The notes under the pieces are model-generated. The model was not told the DNA's origin and searched no databases. It was given only the letters and a program-made list of their open reading frames with translations. The position numbers and the translations under genes are program-made. DNA of 64,000 nt, from contig NZ_CP132744.1 of assembly GCF_037477895.1 (NCBI RefSeq), positions 434,001-498,000 of the forward strand, read 5' to 3'. This document shows positions 20,665 to 29,844 of this stretch, piece by piece (within the stretch, counting starts at the first letter, position 1; the number at the start of each line of letters is the position of its first letter). Origin of the DNA: Mycetohabitans endofungorum (GTDB taxonomy: Bacteria > Pseudomonadota > Gammaproteobacteria > Burkholderiales > Burkholderiaceae).

Positions 20665-23100
20665 GTGAGCAATCTGATCATTCGCAAGGTGGCGGTGCTG
20701 GGCGCCGGCGTGATGGGCGCGCAAATCGCGGCGCACCTGATCAACGCGAAGGTGCCGGTGCTGCTGTTCGACCTGCCCGCGAAGGAGGGGCCCAAGAACG
20801 GCATCGCGCTCAACGCGATTGAGCACCTGAAAAAGCTGTCGCCGGCGCCGCTCGGCGTGAAGGGCGATGCCGCGCATATCGTTGCCGCCAACTACGAGGA
20901 CGATCTGGACAAGCTGCGCGAGTGCGACCTGGTGATCGAGGCGATCGCCGAGCGCATGGACTGGAAGCACGATTTATACAAGAAGGTGTCCCCGTATATC
21001 GGCGAGAAGGCGATCTTCGCGACCAATACGTCGGGGCTGTCGATTATCCGGCTCTCGGAAGGCTTGTCCGATGACCTGAAAGCGCGCTTTTGCGGCGTGC
21101 ACTTTTTCAATCCACCGCGGTACATGCATCTGGTCGAATTGATTCCGACCGAGCATACGCGCCCGGAGGTACTTGATCAACTCGAGACCGTGCTCACCAG
21201 CGTGGTCGGCAAGGGCGTGGTGCGTGCCAAGGACACACCAAACTTCATTGCGAACCGTGTTGGCATCTTCTCGATCCTCGCGGTGATCGCCGAGGCAGCC
21301 AAGTTCGGACTGCGCTTTGACGAAGTCGATGACCTGACCGGCTCACGGCTAGGCCGCGCAAAGTCGGCCACGTTCCGTACCGCCGACGTGGTTGGCCTGG
21401 ATACGATGGCGCACGTCATTAAGACGATGCAGGACAACCTGGCCGACGATCCGTTCTTCCCGGTTTACCAGACACCGCCGGTGCTCGCCGCGCTGGTGGC
21501 CAAGGGAGCGCTCGGACAAAAGAGCGGCGCAGGGTTCTATAAGAAGGAAGGCAAGGCCATCAAGGTGCTGGACGCGAAGACCGGCGAGTACGTGGACAGT
21601 GGCGCCAAGGCCGACGAGCTGGTCGCCCGCATCTTAAAGCGTGCGCCCGCTGAGCGGCTGAAGCTGTTGCGCGAGTCCACGCATCCGCAGGCGCAATTCC
21701 TGTGGTCGATCTTCCGTGATGTGTACCACTATATTGCCGTGCACCTTGAATCGATCGCCGATAACGCGCGCGACGTCGACTTGGCGATCCGCTGGGGCTT
21801 TGGTTGGAACGAGGGGCCGTTCGAAGGGTGGCAGGCCGCCGGCTGGAAGCAGGTTGCCCAATGGGTCCAGGAAGACATCCGCGCCGGCAAGGCATTGGCC
21901 GACGTGGTGCTGCCGGCATGGGTGCTGGACGGCCCTGTTGGGGAGCAGGGCGGCGTGCATACCGCGCAGGGCTCGTGGTCGCCGGCGCGGCGCACGTTCG
22001 TGCCGCGTAGCACGCTGCCGGTCTACCGCAAGCAGGTGTTCCGTGCATCGCTGGTTGGCGAGGCCAGCAACGATCCGCGCACGTATGGCAAGACGGTGTT
22101 CGAGACCGACGTGGTGCGCGCATGGGTCGACGAGCGGGCCGGCGAGGACGACGTGCTGATTCTGTCGTTCAAGTCGAAGATGAATACGATCGGGCCGAGT
22201 GTGATCGACGGAATCACGCAGGCGATCGACGTTGCTGAACAGCAATACAAGGCGCTGGTGATCTGGCAGCCGACGTCGCTGAAGCTCGGCGCGCCGGGCG
22301 GCCCGTTCTCCGCTGGCGCAAATCTTGAGGAAGCGATGCCCGCGTTCATGATGGGTGGCGCCCAGGGCATTGAGCCATTCGTGCAAAAATTCCAGCAGGG
22401 CATGCTGCGTGTGAAGTACGCGAATGTGCCGGTGATATCGGCCGCGTCGGGCATTGCGCTGGGAGGCGGTTGTGAACTGCTGCTGCATAGCGCTAAGCGC
22501 GTCGCCCACGTGGAGACCTATATCGGGCTGGTCGAGGTCGGCGTGGGGCTGGTGCCGGCCGGCGGCGGGCTCAAGGAGGCGGCGCTGCGCGCGGCTCAGG
22601 CCGCAACTGATGCGGGAGCGACGGGCAATCTGCTGCAGTTCCTGCAAAAGCCTTTCGAGGCAGCGGCGATGGCGAAAGTGTCGTCGTCCGCGCACGAGGC
22701 GCGCACGCTGGGTTATCTGAAGCCGTCTGACACGATTGTCTTTAATGTGCACGAATTGCTCGACACCGCAAAGAACGAAGCACGCGCGCTGGCAGCGGCC
22801 GGCTATCGCCCGCCGCTGCCAGCCAACGCGATTCCGGTGGCGGGACGTTCGGCAATTTCAACCATCAAGGCGTCGTTGGTCAACATGCGCGATGGACGCT
22901 TTATCAGCGAACATGATTTCCTGATCGCCTGCCGCATCGCCGAGGTAATCTGCGGTGGGGACGTTGAAGCAGGCAGTACTGTTGATGAGGCGTGGCTGCT
23001 CGCGCTCGAGCGCCGTGCGTTCGTTGCGCTGCTCGGCACGCAGAAGACGCAGGAACGGATCATGGGCATGCTGCAGACCGGCAAGCCGGTGCGCAATTAA
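20665..23100 (+). CDS. 3-hydroxyacyl-CoA dehydrogenase / enoyl-CoA hydratase, FadN-type order
   Basis: This 811-residue bifunctional protein hydrates enoyl-CoA and oxidises the 3-hydroxy product. The order is unusual compared with classical FadB: the NAD-binding 3-hydroxyacyl-CoA dehydrogenase comes first (VAVLGAGVMGAQIAAHLI) and the hydratase domain lies near the C-terminus (GIALGGGCELLLHSAKRV, EVGVGLVPAGGG). This order is that of FadN-type proteins. The GTG at 20665 is taken as start because GGAGAG at 20655-20660 lies just upstream; a TTG at 20653 is in frame but coincides with that site. The thiolase gene follows after 24 bp. Confidence 0.92.
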   Translation: MSNLIIRKVAVLGAGVMGAQIAAHLINAKVPVLLFDLPAKEGPKNGIALNAIEHLKKLSPAPLGVKGDAAHIVAANYEDDLDKLRECDLVIEAIAERMDWKHDLYKKVSPYIGEKAIFATNTSGLSIIRLSEGLSDDLKARFCGVHFFNPPRYMHLVELIPTEHTRPEVLDQLETVLTSVVGKGVVRAKDTPNFIANRVGIFSILAVIAEAAKFGLRFDEVDDLTGSRLGRAKSATFRTADVVGLDTMAHVIKTMQDNLADDPFFPVYQTPPVLAALVAKGALGQKSGAGFYKKEGKAIKVLDAKTGEYVDSGAKADELVARILKRAPAERLKLLRESTHPQAQFLWSIFRDVYHYIAVHLESIADNARDVDLAIRWGFGWNEGPFEGWQAAGWKQVAQWVQEDIRAGKALADVVLPAWVLDGPVGEQGGVHTAQGSWSPARRTFVPRSTLPVYRKQVFRASLVGEASNDPRTYGKTVFETDVVRAWVDERAGEDDVLILSFKSKMNTIGPSVIDGITQAIDVAEQQYKALVIWQPTSLKLGAPGGPFSAGANLEEAMPAFMMGGAQGIEPFVQKFQQGMLRVKYANVPVISAASGIALGGGCELLLHSAKRVAHVETYIGLVEVGVGLVPAGGGLKEAALRAAQAATDAGATGNLLQFLQKPFEAAAMAKVSSSAHEARTLGYLKPSDTIVFNVHELLDTAKNEARALAAAGYRPPLPANAIPVAGRSAISTIKASLVNMRDGRFISEHDFLIACRIAEVICGGDVEAGSTVDEAWLLALERRAFVALLGTQKTQERIMGMLQTGKPVRN

Positions 23101-23124
23101 CGCGGCCCGACAAGGAGTCTTGAG

Positions 23125-24324
23125 ATGAGCAAACAAGTGCAAGATGCCTACATCGTCGCGGCTAGCCGCACGCCGATTGGCAAGGCGCCGCGCGGTGCTT
23201 TGCGCCATACGCGCCCTGACGAGTTGCTGACTCACGCGATCCGCTCGGCCCTCGCGCAGGTGCCAGCACTCGATACGAAGCTGATCGAGGATGCCATCGT
23301 CGGCTGTGCGATCCCGGAGGCGGAGCAGGGCCTGAACGTCGCGCGCATCGGCGCGCTGCTGGCAGGCCTACCGCCCAGCGTCGGCGGCGTTACGGTGAAT
23401 CGCTTTTGCGCGTCCGGCATGACCGCGTTGGCGATGGCGGCCGATCGCATCCGTGTCGGCGAAGCGGAGGTGATGCTCGCCGGCGGCTGCGAGTCGATGA
23501 GCATGGTGCCGATAATGGGCAACAAGCCTTCGTTGCCGCCACCTATCTTCGATGCCGACGAGAATATAGGCATTGCCTATGGAATGGGGCTGACCGCCGA
23601 GCGTGTGGCACAGCGCTGGGAAGTGTCACGCGAGGCGCAGGATGAGTTCTCGCTGCGCTCGCACCAAAAGGCGTTGGCCGCTCAGCAGGCGGGCGAATTT
23701 GCCGACGAAATTGCGCCGTACACGGTGACGGACCGCATGCCGGATCTGGCGAGTGGCCGGATCGTCGTGAACCCACGTGAGATCGCGCTGGACGAAGGGC
23801 CTCGTGCCGACACGACGCTGGAAGGGCTCGGCAAGCTCAAAGCCGTGTTCGCGAACAAGGGCACGGTGACGGCCGGCAACAGCTCGCAGACCTCGGATGG
23901 CGCCGGTGCGCTGGTCGTGGTGTCGGAGAAGATCCTCAAGCAATTCAACCTCACACCGCTGGCGCGCTTCGTGAGCTTTGCGGTGCGCGGCGTGCCGCCG
24001 GAGATCATGGGCATCGGCCCAAAGGAAGCCATTCCGGCCGCGCTGAAGGCCGCCGGCCTGGCACTGCAGGACATTGACTGGATCGAACTGAACGAGGCGT
24101 TTGCCGCGCAGGCGCTGGCGGTGATTGGTGATCTGGGGCTTGACCCGGCCAAGGTGAACCCGCTGGGTGGCGCGATCGCGTTGGGTCACCCGTTGGGCGC
24201 CACGGGGGCGATCCGCGCCGCTACGGTCGTGCACGGGCTGCGTCGGCGCAAGCAAAAGTACGGCATGGTGACGATGTGCGTTGGTACTGGCATGGGGGCT
24301 GCCGGTATCCTCGAACGGGTATAA
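23125..24324 (+). CDS. Acetyl-CoA C-acyltransferase (thiolase)
   Basis: This 399-residue thiolase cleaves 3-ketoacyl-CoA to acetyl-CoA and a shortened acyl-CoA. The acylated cysteine is Cys95 in NRFCASGMTAL, His355 lies in GHPLGATGA, and Cys385 in CVGTGMGAAG completes the active site. GGAG at 23113-23116 precedes the ATG. With its upstream partner it forms the usual two-gene beta-oxidation unit. Confidence 0.95.
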   Translation: MSKQVQDAYIVAASRTPIGKAPRGALRHTRPDELLTHAIRSALAQVPALDTKLIEDAIVGCAIPEAEQGLNVARIGALLAGLPPSVGGVTVNRFCASGMTALAMAADRIRVGEAEVMLAGGCESMSMVPIMGNKPSLPPPIFDADENIGIAYGMGLTAERVAQRWEVSREAQDEFSLRSHQKALAAQQAGEFADEIAPYTVTDRMPDLASGRIVVNPREIALDEGPRADTTLEGLGKLKAVFANKGTVTAGNSSQTSDGAGALVVVSEKILKQFNLTPLARFVSFAVRGVPPEIMGIGPKEAIPAALKAAGLALQDIDWIELNEAFAAQALAVIGDLGLDPAKVNPLGGAIALGHPLGATGAIRAATVVHGLRRRKQKYGMVTMCVGTGMGAAGILERV

Positions 24325-24483
24325 CGCACGCCGATGCGTCGGGATGTATACCTGGCGCGACGCCTCAACGGCTCGACTGCTCGTGAGCAGCGTTGTTGCG
24401 CGAGCCATTTATTCGCCACTCACGTGCCGGGTTGCCCTACCCCCGTGCCGCGTGCGATCGGTCCACCGAGGAGACATCGGACG

Positions 24484-25248
24484 ATGGATATCGTAATTAA
24501 ACGCGAGCGCGGCGTGCTGACTCTCCAGTTGAATCGGCCGGATAAGAAAAATGCGATGACTGCCGTGATGTACCAGTCGATGGCCGACGCGCTCGCCCAG
24601 GCTCGCGACGATGCATCGGTGCGTGCGATCCTGATTCGCGGCCATGACGGGGTGTTTTGCGCAGGCAACGACCTGGAGGACTTCATGCAGCGGCCGCCGT
24701 CCGGGCCGGATGCCCCGGTGCTCCAGTTCCTGCAGCAGATCAGTACGGCGGCCAAGCCGATCGTCGCCGCCGTGTCGGGCCCGGCGGTTGGCATCGGCAC
24801 GACGCTGCTGCTGCATTGCGATCTTGTTTATGCGGCCGACGATGCGCGCTTCTCGCTGCCGTTCACGCAGCTCGGGCTGTGTCCCGAGGCGGCGTCGAGC
24901 CTATTGCTGCCGCGCTTGGCCGGCTACCAGCGCGCCGCGCAGAAGCTGCTGCTTGGTGAGCCGTTCGATGCGCATGAAGCTCAAGCGATCGGTATCGTGA
25001 GTCAGGTCCTGCCGCTCGCACAGTTGCACGAATTCGTGCTGGCGCAGGCGACCAAGCTAGTAGCGTTGCCCGCGTCGTCGCTGCGTGTGACCAAGATGTT
25101 GCTCAAGCGCGACGCGCAGGCGCAGGTCGTGCAACGCATTGCCGAGGAGGCGGAGCAATTCGGCCGGATGCTGCGTTCACCCGAGGCGCGCGAAGCAATG
25201 AGCGCGTTCCTGCAAAAGCGTAAGCCGGACTTCTCGCCATTCGAGTGA
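24484..25248 (+). CDS. Enoyl-CoA hydratase/isomerase family protein
   Basis: This 254-residue crotonase-fold protein contains the oxyanion-hole segments GVFCAGNDLEDF and VSGPAVGIGTTLLLHCDLVYA. The usual second acidic residue position reads LGLCPEAASSLLLPRL, which is closer to the isomerase-like subgroup than to a classical hydratase. The end LQKRKPDFSPFE is typical. It lies 159 bp after the thiolase and may be co-transcribed. The exact reaction is uncertain. Confidence 0.88.
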   Translation: MDIVIKRERGVLTLQLNRPDKKNAMTAVMYQSMADALAQARDDASVRAILIRGHDGVFCAGNDLEDFMQRPPSGPDAPVLQFLQQISTAAKPIVAAVSGPAVGIGTTLLLHCDLVYAADDARFSLPFTQLGLCPEAASSLLLPRLAGYQRAAQKLLLGEPFDAHEAQAIGIVSQVLPLAQLHEFVLAQATKLVALPASSLRVTKMLLKRDAQAQVVQRIAEEAEQFGRMLRSPEAREAMSAFLQKRKPDFSPFE

Positions 25249-25327
25249 CTGCCACGCCGCACGAACGCCGGACAATGGGCTGCGATGTCGCGCGGCGCCG
25301 CCACGGTTCCTCGCCGGCCGTGCTCAT

Positions 25328-26338
25328 CTAGCGGGGCGGTGCCGGCGCGCTGTACTCGACGTAGCCGGATTCGCGACAAAAACTGACCAGTCGGATGCCG
25401 GCTTTGGCCGCGATTGACACGGCGAGCGCGGTCGGCGCGGAGATCGTCGCCACCATCGGCACGCTCACGCGCGCGCATTTGCGCACCAGTTCATAGCTGG
25501 CTCGACTCGACAGGAACACAAAGCCGTCGCGCATGTCCTCGCGCGCGAGCACGAGTTGTCCGATCAGCTTGTCCAGCGCATTGTGCCTGCCGACATCCTC
25601 GAACGCATAGCGGATCGTGCCGTGGGCATCGCACCACGAGGCCGCGTGCACGCCGCCGCATGCCTGCATTAGCGGCTGGTGTGCTGGTAATTCCCGCACC
25701 GCGCACGCGAGCGCATCCGTGGCCAGACGCTGCAGGAAACCGGTATGCTCGACGCGCTCCGGCTCTAGGTCGAGCAATTGCACGCTCTCGATGCCGCACA
25801 CGCCGCAACCGGTCCGCCCGGCCAGGGCACGGCGTCTGTCCTTCAGTGACGCGAACGCGTGCTGCACCAGCGTGAGCTGCACCTGCGCGTAGCCCTCATC
25901 GTACATCAGTACCTCAATGTCATGGATTTCGCTGCCTGACGATACGATTCCCTCAGTCAGCGCAAAGCCGACTGCGAACAAATCCAAGTCCCGCGGCGTG
26001 CACATCATCACAGCGTGCGAAATCCCGTTAAATACCAGCGCCACCGGTACTTCGTCGGCGACGACATCGTGCTCTACCCGCCGCCCGCCCGCTGCCGTGC
26101 GCAGTACGGGGCGCTCCAGCAAGCCGGATTTTCCGGTATCAGCGTCGATGTCGACCCCGTTGCGGGAAATCGGGCCTGTATTGGTGTTGGCGTCGGGGTT
26201 GGTGCTGTCGGGGCTAGAGCTAGTGTCAGTGCCAGTAGTATTGGCAGTGCCAGCGATATTGGTACTGGCACCAGGGTCGGCGTCTGGGCCGTGCGGGTGG
26301 GCGGCGCGAGGCTCGGTATGCAAAGGCATGGGGAGCAA
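25328..26338 (-). CDS. fdhD: Formate dehydrogenase accessory sulfurtransferase FdhD
   Basis: FdhD passes sulfur to the molybdenum cofactor of formate dehydrogenase. The 336-residue protein contains the key cysteine loop TGCGVCGIES, the NGISHAVMMCTPRDLDLFAVGF segment, and C-terminal VGRHNALDKLIG and FLSSRASYELV motifs. The first 57 or so residues are an unusual Asn/Asp/Thr/Ser-rich low-complexity extension, absent from typical homologues; the conserved protein starts near residue 85. A downstream start cannot be excluded. No formate dehydrogenase is in the window. Confidence 0.92.
   Translation of the reverse strand: MLPMPLHTEPRAAHPHGPDADPGASTNIAGTANTTGTDTSSSPDSTNPDANTNTGPISRNGVDIDADTGKSGLLERPVLRTAAGGRRVEHDVVADEVPVALVFNGISHAVMMCTPRDLDLFAVGFALTEGIVSSGSEIHDIEVLMYDEGYAQVQLTLVQHAFASLKDRRRALAGRTGCGVCGIESVQLLDLEPERVEHTGFLQRLATDALACAVRELPAHQPLMQACGGVHAASWCDAHGTIRYAFEDVGRHNALDKLIGQLVLAREDMRDGFVFLSSRASYELVRKCARVSVPMVATISAPTALAVSIAAKAGIRLVSFCRESGYVEYSAPAPPR
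26167..26293. repeat. Low-complexity, imperfect repeat DNA encoding the FdhD N-terminal extension
   Basis: The plus strand shows many degenerate GGTGTTGGCGTC- and GTGCCAGTA-like units. On the coding strand they yield runs such as NTTGTDTSSSPDSTNPDANTN. This looks like a decayed minisatellite rather than a folded domain. Confidence 0.6.
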
Positions 26339-26466
26339 TGAAGGGATGACGATTCGATCGTCCTACAATACCTGAAAAACGCACGATGCTGGCTGCATGC
26401 GATGCATCTGCGGTCGGCCTGCCGATGTTCCGTGCTATTCACCACCTTTTTTGGGCGCTCACGACC

Positions 26467-26940
26467 ATGCCGTTGCTCGATACTCCGTTGCTGCTCGACT
26501 TTGAGGTTTCATCGTGTGAAAACCTTACGTACATCCCGCTGGCGGTCCGCTACAACCTGGACCGCTTCGGCGTGCGTATCTCGCTGACGCAATGGCAGAC
26601 ATTGCCGCATGCGGATCGCGTGCTATTGGCGTGTTTTCCGCTGGACGATGATCCGCAGATTGAGCGCCGCTTTGACCAGGCGCTTGCCGAGATGCTGCGT
26701 ACCCACCTAAACGCCGAGCCGTCCGTGCAGGCGCCAGACGTGTCGCCCGCATGGCAGCGTACCGACGCGGTGCCCGACGAGTTGCGCAGGCAATGCTCAC
26801 TGGCTGGGGTGACCCCAGTCAGTGTCGCCCGCTGGGCCACACTGCCGCGGTTTCACCGATATGTGCTGACCAAGCTGTCACGAAGGCCGGTGGCGAACCA
26901 CGATTTCGTGCCTGCGATGAAGTCCTTCGGCCTGATCTGA
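26467..26940 (+). CDS. Nitrate reductase-associated protein (Nitr_red_assoc family)
   Basis: This 157-residue protein matches the small family that accompanies assimilatory nitrate genes. Visible family-like segments are FEVSSCENLTYIPLAVRYNLDRFG, LTQWQTLPHADRVLLACFP and VARWATLPRFHRYVLTKL. ATG 26467 was chosen because conservation begins there (MPLLDTPLLLDFE). It is divergent from fdhD, and the NarK-type transporter is 3 kb away. The biochemical role is unknown. Confidence 0.75.
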   Translation: MPLLDTPLLLDFEVSSCENLTYIPLAVRYNLDRFGVRISLTQWQTLPHADRVLLACFPLDDDPQIERRFDQALAEMLRTHLNAEPSVQAPDVSPAWQRTDAVPDELRRQCSLAGVTPVSVARWATLPRFHRYVLTKLSRRPVANHDFVPAMKSFGLI

Positions 26941-27379
26941 CTGATCATGTCGGGCAACCTGGGGATGCCGTTTAACGCAAAGCGGGGCAACGCCGGCTAG
27001 CGCAGGCTTAGGCCACACGGGTTAGCGCAACTCGGCCAATGCCGTCCTGCGTAACCCGGGCAAGGCTGCTGAGCCGCATAAGGCGCTTCACTTTAAATCG
27101 GCGTACTAATAGGGTGATGTGTCAACATGGTCGCATGCCTACTGCCCAAAAGACCCCATTGATACGACTCAAGCTAATATCGCCAGAGGCCGCGGTGTCA
27201 GAGCTGGTCTGAATGCAACATCGGCCTGTCATTGCTGCCCAGGCAGGTCAATGCCTTCTCTATCCGCCAAAAATTTTGCCATTTTTGTTCATCACTGCGC
27301 TGATCCGCCCGCTTTTAGCTAGCCTGCTACGCAGCATCGCTTTGCGTTGCGTCTTTCTCACTTCTTGCTGAGCTTGCCG
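26941..27379. other. Intergenic region before the F-box gene
   Basis: No gene is supported. Loosely repeated words (TAGCGCAGGC, TAGCGCAACTC, TGCGTAACCCG) occur at about 26975-27080, after which the DNA becomes more AT-rich toward the F-box gene. No perfect TTCG-N16-TTCG box was found here. Confidence 0.4.
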
Positions 27380-28822
27380 ATGGACTTCGATTTAAACGCC
27401 GCTTTGAACAACACGCAGAGCGCCATTTATGCGATGGACGAACAAGCCCGCCCGCAGGCCACGGCTGCACCGCCTACGAGTGTGAAACGATTGGCAAGTC
27501 CCGTATCCGATACACCGCTAAAAAAGCCAAAAACGCACACTGCGCTGCCGGATGAAGTGATGTTGAATATTGCGGATCATCTGTCGTTTGCCGATCTTGC
27601 CGCGTTTTCACAAGTGAACAAACGCACTTATCATCTGATGGAGGAGAGGCGATGGGCCGCACGTTGCGGCGAGCAAACGTCCAAGGTCTCCAACCTCGCG
27701 TCGTGGCAACAGTTGATTGATGACATCGAGCGTATTCAGGCTGAACCGGGCCTGCGGGCCGAACCCTTCATCACACTGTCAAACCGATTACCGTGTTTAC
27801 CCTACGAGCAGCAAAGCGAGGCTTTTGAACGGCTGTTCGCAGCAGCCGACCGCCTGCCAGAGCAAAGTCTTCAAATACAAAAAAAGATGCTTACCGGGCC
27901 CACCATGCGTCGCATTCACCCCCGCCAGCGGGCCAGGATATTTGATTTTGCCTATGCGATGGCCGAGAGACGGCGACCCGATCAAGACAATTTTTGGCCT
28001 GAACTGGCCCATGCGCTTTGGAGTATAAAGCTAGACCTATCAATCGCATCAAGGCAATCAAGCGAATATCAGGGGTACGTCGCAAGGTATCAGGCACTGC
28101 TCAACCAGCTCGCACACCTGGACTCGTTTCAGAAAGCCGAACTCGTTTCACGGTTGACTAATCAACTGAACGCGAGAATTTTTTTTCGTGGTGGAGGCAG
28201 TGTTTCCTCAGCCTATGCGATATTGCAGCAGCAGACATTATCGTTGCCTGCATCCGTTCAAGGCGCACCGGTCGGCACGTTGGCCGCCGCTGTAGAAACG
28301 CTGCCCGAGGCGGAGCGTGCAGCACGCTATGCAGAAATGCGACACTTGGCACTCTCGCTTCCGGATGAGCAACTGGGCATTGCGTTGCCCGGTTTTGCAG
28401 CCGGGTTGAGTAGCGTGCCACTCGAGCGACGCACGCCCGAATTTCAACGACTGGCGTTTGCGCTGCCGCGTGTGCCGCCTACCCAGCGCGTCCAAGTCGC
28501 AACTGATCTGCTGAAGCACACACCAGAGTTGGACGATGCGCTGTCAAAGCAGGTGTGGCGGCATGCGCTGCAATTGCTCGATGGCAGCAGCGACACGGCA
28601 TTATCAGAGGTTCTTAGCAAGTCGCATATTTTGTTGTACGGTACGAAATTGCAATGGGAATATGTTATTGACGAACTTCAAGCTTTTATGGATCGGAACC
28701 GCTACACTGAGCAAGCTCGTGCCACACAACTCGAGAGTATTCATTCTATTCTCTCGATTACTTCTCGATGGCGGGGAGTTTGTGGTCAGAACATTCGACT
28801 CCATCAGCGGTTTCGGCGTTAG
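27380..28822 (+). CDS. F-box domain protein with NLS-like motif, candidate host-directed effector
   Basis: The 480-residue protein has a eukaryotic-type F-box at about residues 54-95 (LPDEVMLNIADHLSFADL then AAFSQVNKRTYHLM). F-boxes bind Skp1 in SCF ubiquitin ligases. Just before it, residues 36-51 read KRLASPVSDTPLKKPK, two basic clusters ten residues apart as in a bipartite nuclear signal. The rest is helical and contains degenerate units of about 39 residues, such as ETLPEAERAARYAEMRHLAL and SSVPLERRTPEFQRLAFAL, which may form a substrate-binding solenoid. There is no signal peptide. ATG 27380 is preferred; an in-frame TTG lies 33 bases upstream. The gene is more AT-rich than its neighbours and includes a T8 run at 28179-28186, consistent with transfer. 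Function as an effector is inferred. Confidence 0.8.
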   Translation: MDFDLNAALNNTQSAIYAMDEQARPQATAAPPTSVKRLASPVSDTPLKKPKTHTALPDEVMLNIADHLSFADLAAFSQVNKRTYHLMEERRWAARCGEQTSKVSNLASWQQLIDDIERIQAEPGLRAEPFITLSNRLPCLPYEQQSEAFERLFAAADRLPEQSLQIQKKMLTGPTMRRIHPRQRARIFDFAYAMAERRRPDQDNFWPELAHALWSIKLDLSIASRQSSEYQGYVARYQALLNQLAHLDSFQKAELVSRLTNQLNARIFFRGGGSVSSAYAILQQQTLSLPASVQGAPVGTLAAAVETLPEAERAARYAEMRHLALSLPDEQLGIALPGFAAGLSSVPLERRTPEFQRLAFALPRVPPTQRVQVATDLLKHTPELDDALSKQVWRHALQLLDGSSDTALSEVLSKSHILLYGTKLQWEYVIDELQAFMDRNRYTEQARATQLESIHSILSITSRWRGVCGQNIRLHQRFRR

Positions 28823-28870
28823 ACAGCCGGTTTAACTTTCTTTTCAGCTTGCGTCACTAACCTCAATGTA

Positions 28871-28895
28871 GCCGACTTTGCATGTCGGCTTTGCC
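28871..28895 (+). terminator. Possible weak terminator after the F-box gene
   Basis: GCCGAC (28871-28876) pairs with GTCGGC (28884-28889) around a 7-nt loop, followed by TTTGCC. The T-tract is short, so termination may be inefficient. Confidence 0.35.
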
Positions 28896-29021
28896 TCGAT
28901 AGACAAGCTGTACGCGCTTCAAGGTTACCGGCGCAGCGGATCAATTGGCTCGCGTCATCTTCGTCTTGCTTGGACTAAATTGTTGATACGGCACGCCTGC
29001 GCTGTTCGCAAGCGGCAGGCC

Positions 29022-29423
29022 TCAGCCGAGCGGCGGCAATACGCGCGGACGGCGTTGCGAATCGGTCGCGACGTAGGTCAGCGTCGCTTCGGTAACCTTA
29101 ACGGTCTCGCCGGCCAGGCCCATACGTTGTGCATAGACCGACACGTCAACAGTGATCGATGTGCGGCCGGTGCGGATGATATCTGTATAGAAGCTGAGCA
29201 GGTCGCCGACGAACACCGGCTGCTTGAAGACAAACGAATTGACCGCGACCGTGACGACGCGGCCGTTCGCCCGCCGCGATGCCGGGATTGAACCGGCGAT
29301 GTCAACCTGAGCCATGATCCAGCCGCCGAACACGTCGCCATGCACATTTGCATCGTGAGGCTGCGGCACGACGCGTAGCGCCACCGGTTTGTCATGAGGC
29401 AATTCAGTCAGGAAAGTGGTCAT
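29022..29423 (-). CDS. Acyl-CoA thioesterase, YciA-like hotdog fold
   Basis: This 133-residue hotdog-fold protein should hydrolyse acyl-CoA thioesters. It contains the YciA-type sequence ANVHGDVFGGWIMAQVDIAG with the catalytic Asp, and FKQPVFVGDLLSFYTDI and VKVTEATLTYVA. The length is normal. It sits alone between the F-box gene and the transporter. Substrate range is unknown. Confidence 0.9.
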   Translation of the reverse strand: MTTFLTELPHDKPVALRVVPQPHDANVHGDVFGGWIMAQVDIAGSIPASRRANGRVVTVAVNSFVFKQPVFVGDLLSFYTDIIRTGRTSITVDVSVYAQRMGLAGETVKVTEATLTYVATDSQRRPRVLPPLG

Positions 29424-29844
29424 GAGCGGTTCCTGTGTATTGGTGGGCCGGCCGACGAGCCAGTCAGTGGTGGATGTCGATGCCAGGCCGGCGCATCGTG
29501 CGGCCTTCTGCGAGAATAGGAGCCCATTATTTTACCGGCAATCGATCCGCGATGCGCTGCTATGCCGCCGCTGAGCCGCCGCCGGCCGATCCCGTATTCG
29601 CTGCTGGTGCTGGGGTGTTTCATTGTCAAGTATGAGGTGGACTACTATTCGGCTTCTCAGGCGCACGGGGTCTGGCGTGCTGGTTCGGCGGGCCAGGCCC
29701 AGCGCATTGAGTTCGGCATGCTGAGCCCTAGCACTAAGTCCGGCTTGCGATTAGGCGCGCATGGCCGCATGCGACCGGCTATTGCGTCGCGTGCAGCACC
29801 TCGCCGCGTTGCGAGCCCGTGTGCGCACGATTGCCCGGCACTGC
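29424..29844. other. Intergenic region without a supported gene
   Basis: Short open frames on both strands have Arg/Ala-rich compositions and no recognisable motif. The stretch lies where genes downstream of narK would normally stand, but no remnant of a nitrate reductase could be identified by eye. Confidence 0.4.

Noticed and set aside
28536..28835. Alternative frame at the end of the F-box gene suggesting a frameshifted C-terminus
   Set aside because: The alternative frame has no continuation of the repeat pattern; the main frame remains helical and charged to its stop.
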